This document shows positions 62,307 to 64,000 of a stretch of 64,000 nucleotides of DNA, in pieces. Position numbers and translations under genes: made by a program. The DNA comes from Robinsoniella peoriensis (GTDB lineage: Bacteria > Bacillota > Clostridia > Lachnospirales > Lachnospiraceae). A model generated the notes under the pieces. That model was not told where the DNA came from. It saw only the letters and a list, made by a program, of their open reading frames with translations, and ran no database searches. Every line of letters starts with the position of its first letter. Within the stretch, counting starts at the first letter, position 1. The stretch is taken from assembly GCF_000797495.1 (NCBI RefSeq), contig NZ_JTGN01000014.1, positions 922-64,921 on the forward strand, written 5' to 3'.

Positions 62307-63215
62307 CTATTTTAACTTTACCGTTCTCCTTGAAGAACCATAGGTTATAATCCTGCTTCCCTGCTTTTTCAAAACGGATATATTATGTTTCACAGCCGGG
62401 AATTTACGGAGCCAGGAGGGCGCATCTATAAATGTTACCCGGGGCCTCACTGCCTTGAAGAACCGTTCTCTCTTATTATTATTTCCATGATGGGGAGCCT
62501 GTAAATAGTTAGACCTAAGTTTCTTCCCGTACTTTTTCACCAGCATATTTGCGCGTCTGGAATTAATATCCCCGGTAAAAATCATACTTTTTCCATTGTA
62601 GGCAGCTTTAAATACAAGGGAAGAATCATTGCAGATATCCTTGCTGGTTTTCTCTAATCTGCCATCATAGGAACTGAAGAACTGAAGGCTGAGTCCGGAA
62701 ATATCTATCGTATCCCCTCCTTTTATGTACTGAAGATTTCCGGCACCGGACATGATGCCGTTAAACTCTTCAAATATGCTGTATTCATCCCACTCCTGGG
62801 CATATTTCTGATAAACTGCCGGATTAATCTTAGGGGCTAAAACCTTCCGGATACGAATCCCCTGAGGATTGGATACGATTGCATTAAAAGCTCCCACATG
62901 ATCCGGATGGGGATGGGTGATAATCCAAAGATCCACATTGTTACCAAGCCTTTGAATGGCACTGCGTACCCGGGATTCGTTTTGTTTCCATCCACCGTCT
63001 ATGACGATTAATTTTCCTTTACGATTGCTTATGGTATAGAACATAGACTGACTTCCATCACTGTCACTGCCGTACTGCTGAACAGTCCACGCATTTTTAC
63101 TGGCGGCTCTTCTGTCCGCTCTGCGCCCTCCCCTGCCGGCTGCTGCTCCGGTTATGGAAAAGGAGCATAGGATTACCAGGAATAGTGTAATAAAGATTTG
63201 TTTTTTATATTTCAT
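62307..63215 (-). CDS. Secreted metallo-beta-lactamase-fold hydrolase (ComEC C-terminal-like)
   Basis: A signal peptide (residues 1-25) precedes a basic, low-complexity stretch (GRGGRRADRR). The MBL domain has VIDGG (Asp73), THPHPDH (His101, His103, Asp105, His106), TGDIN and HHGNN near residue 242. It resembles the nuclease-like domain of ComEC/Rec2 and free-standing secreted relatives; extracellular DNA or another phosphoester is a likely substrate, but unproven. An inverted repeat lies just upstream. Confidence 0.85.
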   Translation of the reverse strand: MKYKKQIFITLFLVILCSFSITGAAAGRGGRRADRRAASKNAWTVQQYGSDSDGSQSMFYTISNRKGKLIVIDGGWKQNESRVRSAIQRLGNNVDLWIITHPHPDHVGAFNAIVSNPQGIRIRKVLAPKINPAVYQKYAQEWDEYSIFEEFNGIMSGAGNLQYIKGGDTIDISGLSLQFFSSYDGRLEKTSKDICNDSSLVFKAAYNGKSMIFTGDINSRRANMLVKKYGKKLRSNYLQAPHHGNNNKRERFFKAVRPRVTFIDAPSWLRKFPAVKHNISVLKKQGSRIITYGSSRRTVKLK

Positions 63216-63233
63216 AAATCAACTCTGCTTTCC

Positions 63234-63309
63234 AGAGTCTGTTTAAAATCCTGAATATTACTTGTTCCAAAATACCCGTTCTGGTTTAGTGATATTTTAA
63301 ACAGGCTCT
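63234..63309. repeat. 76-bp inverted-repeat element, long member of a dispersed family
   Basis: Terminal 16-bp inverted repeats (AGAGTCTGTTTAAAAT at 63234-63249; its complement with one change at 63294-63309) enclose 44 bases. The inward right end resembles 32857-32897. The 336-base gap 63216-63551 contains this element and no evident gene; a TCTGGTTTA motif recurs at about 63281 and 63350. Confidence 0.65.
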
Positions 63310-63551
63310 AATATGGTTTTGGTAGTATGAGGAACACCAATTATCATTTTCTGGTTTATTGATTTGGCAATTATATCATTAAATGGGATAAAGGGCAAGA
63401 AATGTGGGGAGGTTTTGGGGAGAACTTATCGTAACTTTATCCTGATTTGGATGTAAAAGTCTATACACGTATCTCTTCTTATGCTAAACTAAAATACAAG
63501 AATACTACCTTTTTACCTACATTAAATATTTAATTAAGGAGAACTATTTAT

Positions 63552-64000
63552 GGAAATAAAACAAAAAAATACTGACAACTATGAACTGGTCTTTGAACAT
63601 GACCGTCAGATTTTCCTGCACATGGATTTTAAGAAACTTGCACTTAGAACCGGGCTTGCATTTTCCGGGGATGGACAATACCTGCTGCTGCCGGTTCTGG
63701 ATAAATGCTATATGGTCAGTATCTCGGACGGAAGCATCTTTGACCAGGCTTGTCCGGATCTGGAAATTCCGGTGCATACCCGTTTGCTGCTGATCCACTA
63801 TCTGATTTATGCCAAAGATACTGCTGCAGTTACCGGAGAGGAAATTCCCTTTCATTCCATCCGCGGTGTCAGCCACTTTGAGGCTGCTTTTATTCGCGAG
63901 ACAATTCCGCCCCTGAAGAAAGCATTTGAAGGGCATACAGACCGGTTTATACAGGCCGGGAAAGCACTTCACGGTACTATCTGCACTTATGGGGATGCGT
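63552..64000 (+). CDS. DUF3786 domain protein, truncated by the window edge
   Basis: The frame runs from the ATG at 63552 to the window end (149 codons) with AAGGAG 8 bases before the start. LALRTGLAFSGDGQYLLLPV, LLLIHYLIYAKDT and FHSIRGVSHFEAAF match DUF3786, a domain found in anaerobes, sometimes beside corrinoid or Fe-S proteins; function is unknown. It is transcribed away from the metallo-beta-lactamase-fold gene. Confidence 0.8.

Overview
The window reads as chromosome of a low-GC, anaerobic, spore-forming Firmicute, most likely a Lachnospiraceae member (Clostridia). The evidence is a complete Rnf complex, a biotin-dependent sodium-pump decarboxylase cluster, SpoIIM, a tyrosine T-box, strong GGAGG ribosome sites with frequent GTG/TTG starts, and VanR/VanS-like and LytS-like signalling. 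Genus is not resolved. Most genes run on the minus strand. The plus-strand genes are the IS110 transposase at the left edge, a YprB-like nuclease, a DAHP synthase and a DUF3786 gene at the right edge.

Layout. 1-1.1 kb: 3' part of an IS110-family transposase. 1.1-6.1 kb: rnfCDGEAB. 6.2-8.4 kb: a CmpB-family membrane protein whose tail runs into a hypermutable repeat, then a YprB-like nuclease. 8.6-13.4 kb: cmk, ispH, an S1-domain gene, a BaiN/HI0933-type flavoprotein and an RpiR-like SIS protein without a DNA-binding domain. 13.6-18.9 kb: five-gene sodium-pump/carboxyltransferase operon. 19.1-27.2 kb: topoisomerase III, two D,D-carboxypeptidases, a zinc-dependent phospholipase C-like protein, ScpB, ScpA and a phosphoesterase. 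27.2-34.6 kb: second CmpB paralogue, cardiolipin synthase, rpsU, alaS, a 50-residue membrane peptide, and tyrS with its T-box. 34.6-39.7 kb: secreted DUF5722 protein, rnhA, membrane-anchored MutS-like ATPase, siroheme-type dehydrogenase. 39.8-44.5 kb: aroF, xerD, spoIIM, an unknown gene, a roughly 33-bp minisatellite and a small coiled-coil gene. 44.5-50.4 kb: orphan sensor kinase, rny, tRNA-Gly, recX, recA. 50.5-58.1 kb: third D,D-carboxypeptidase, VanS/VanR-like pair, left-handed beta-helix protein, second topoisomerase III, ABC-2 exporter. 58.2-64 kb: asd, argH, a GrpB-QueH fusion, a secreted metallo-beta-lactamase-fold protein and a DUF3786 gene.

How the genes work together. Rnf and the biotin-linked decarboxylase both couple carbon or electron flow to an ion gradient, probably Na+. 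The three D,D-carboxypeptidases, VanRS-like pair, cardiolipin synthase and beta-helix protein point to envelope maintenance. RecA/RecX with a LexA-like box, ScpAB, XerD, two topoisomerases III, RNase HI and the MutS-like ATPase are chromosome maintenance.

Most of the window is housekeeping; I do not see a defence island, prophage or CRISPR array. The unexplained signals are mainly non-coding: a 69-bp two-hairpin leader element present twice, each copy ending in a Shine-Dalgarno sequence; a dispersed inverted-repeat element present twice; a sequence shared by the oadB-oadA spacer and the tyrS T-box leader; the 33-bp minisatellite; and a triple 20-bp repeat inside an inverted repeat. Among proteins, the GrpB-QueH fusion, the RpiR-like protein that has lost its helix-turn-helix, and the one-pump/two-carboxyltransferase operon deserve most attention.
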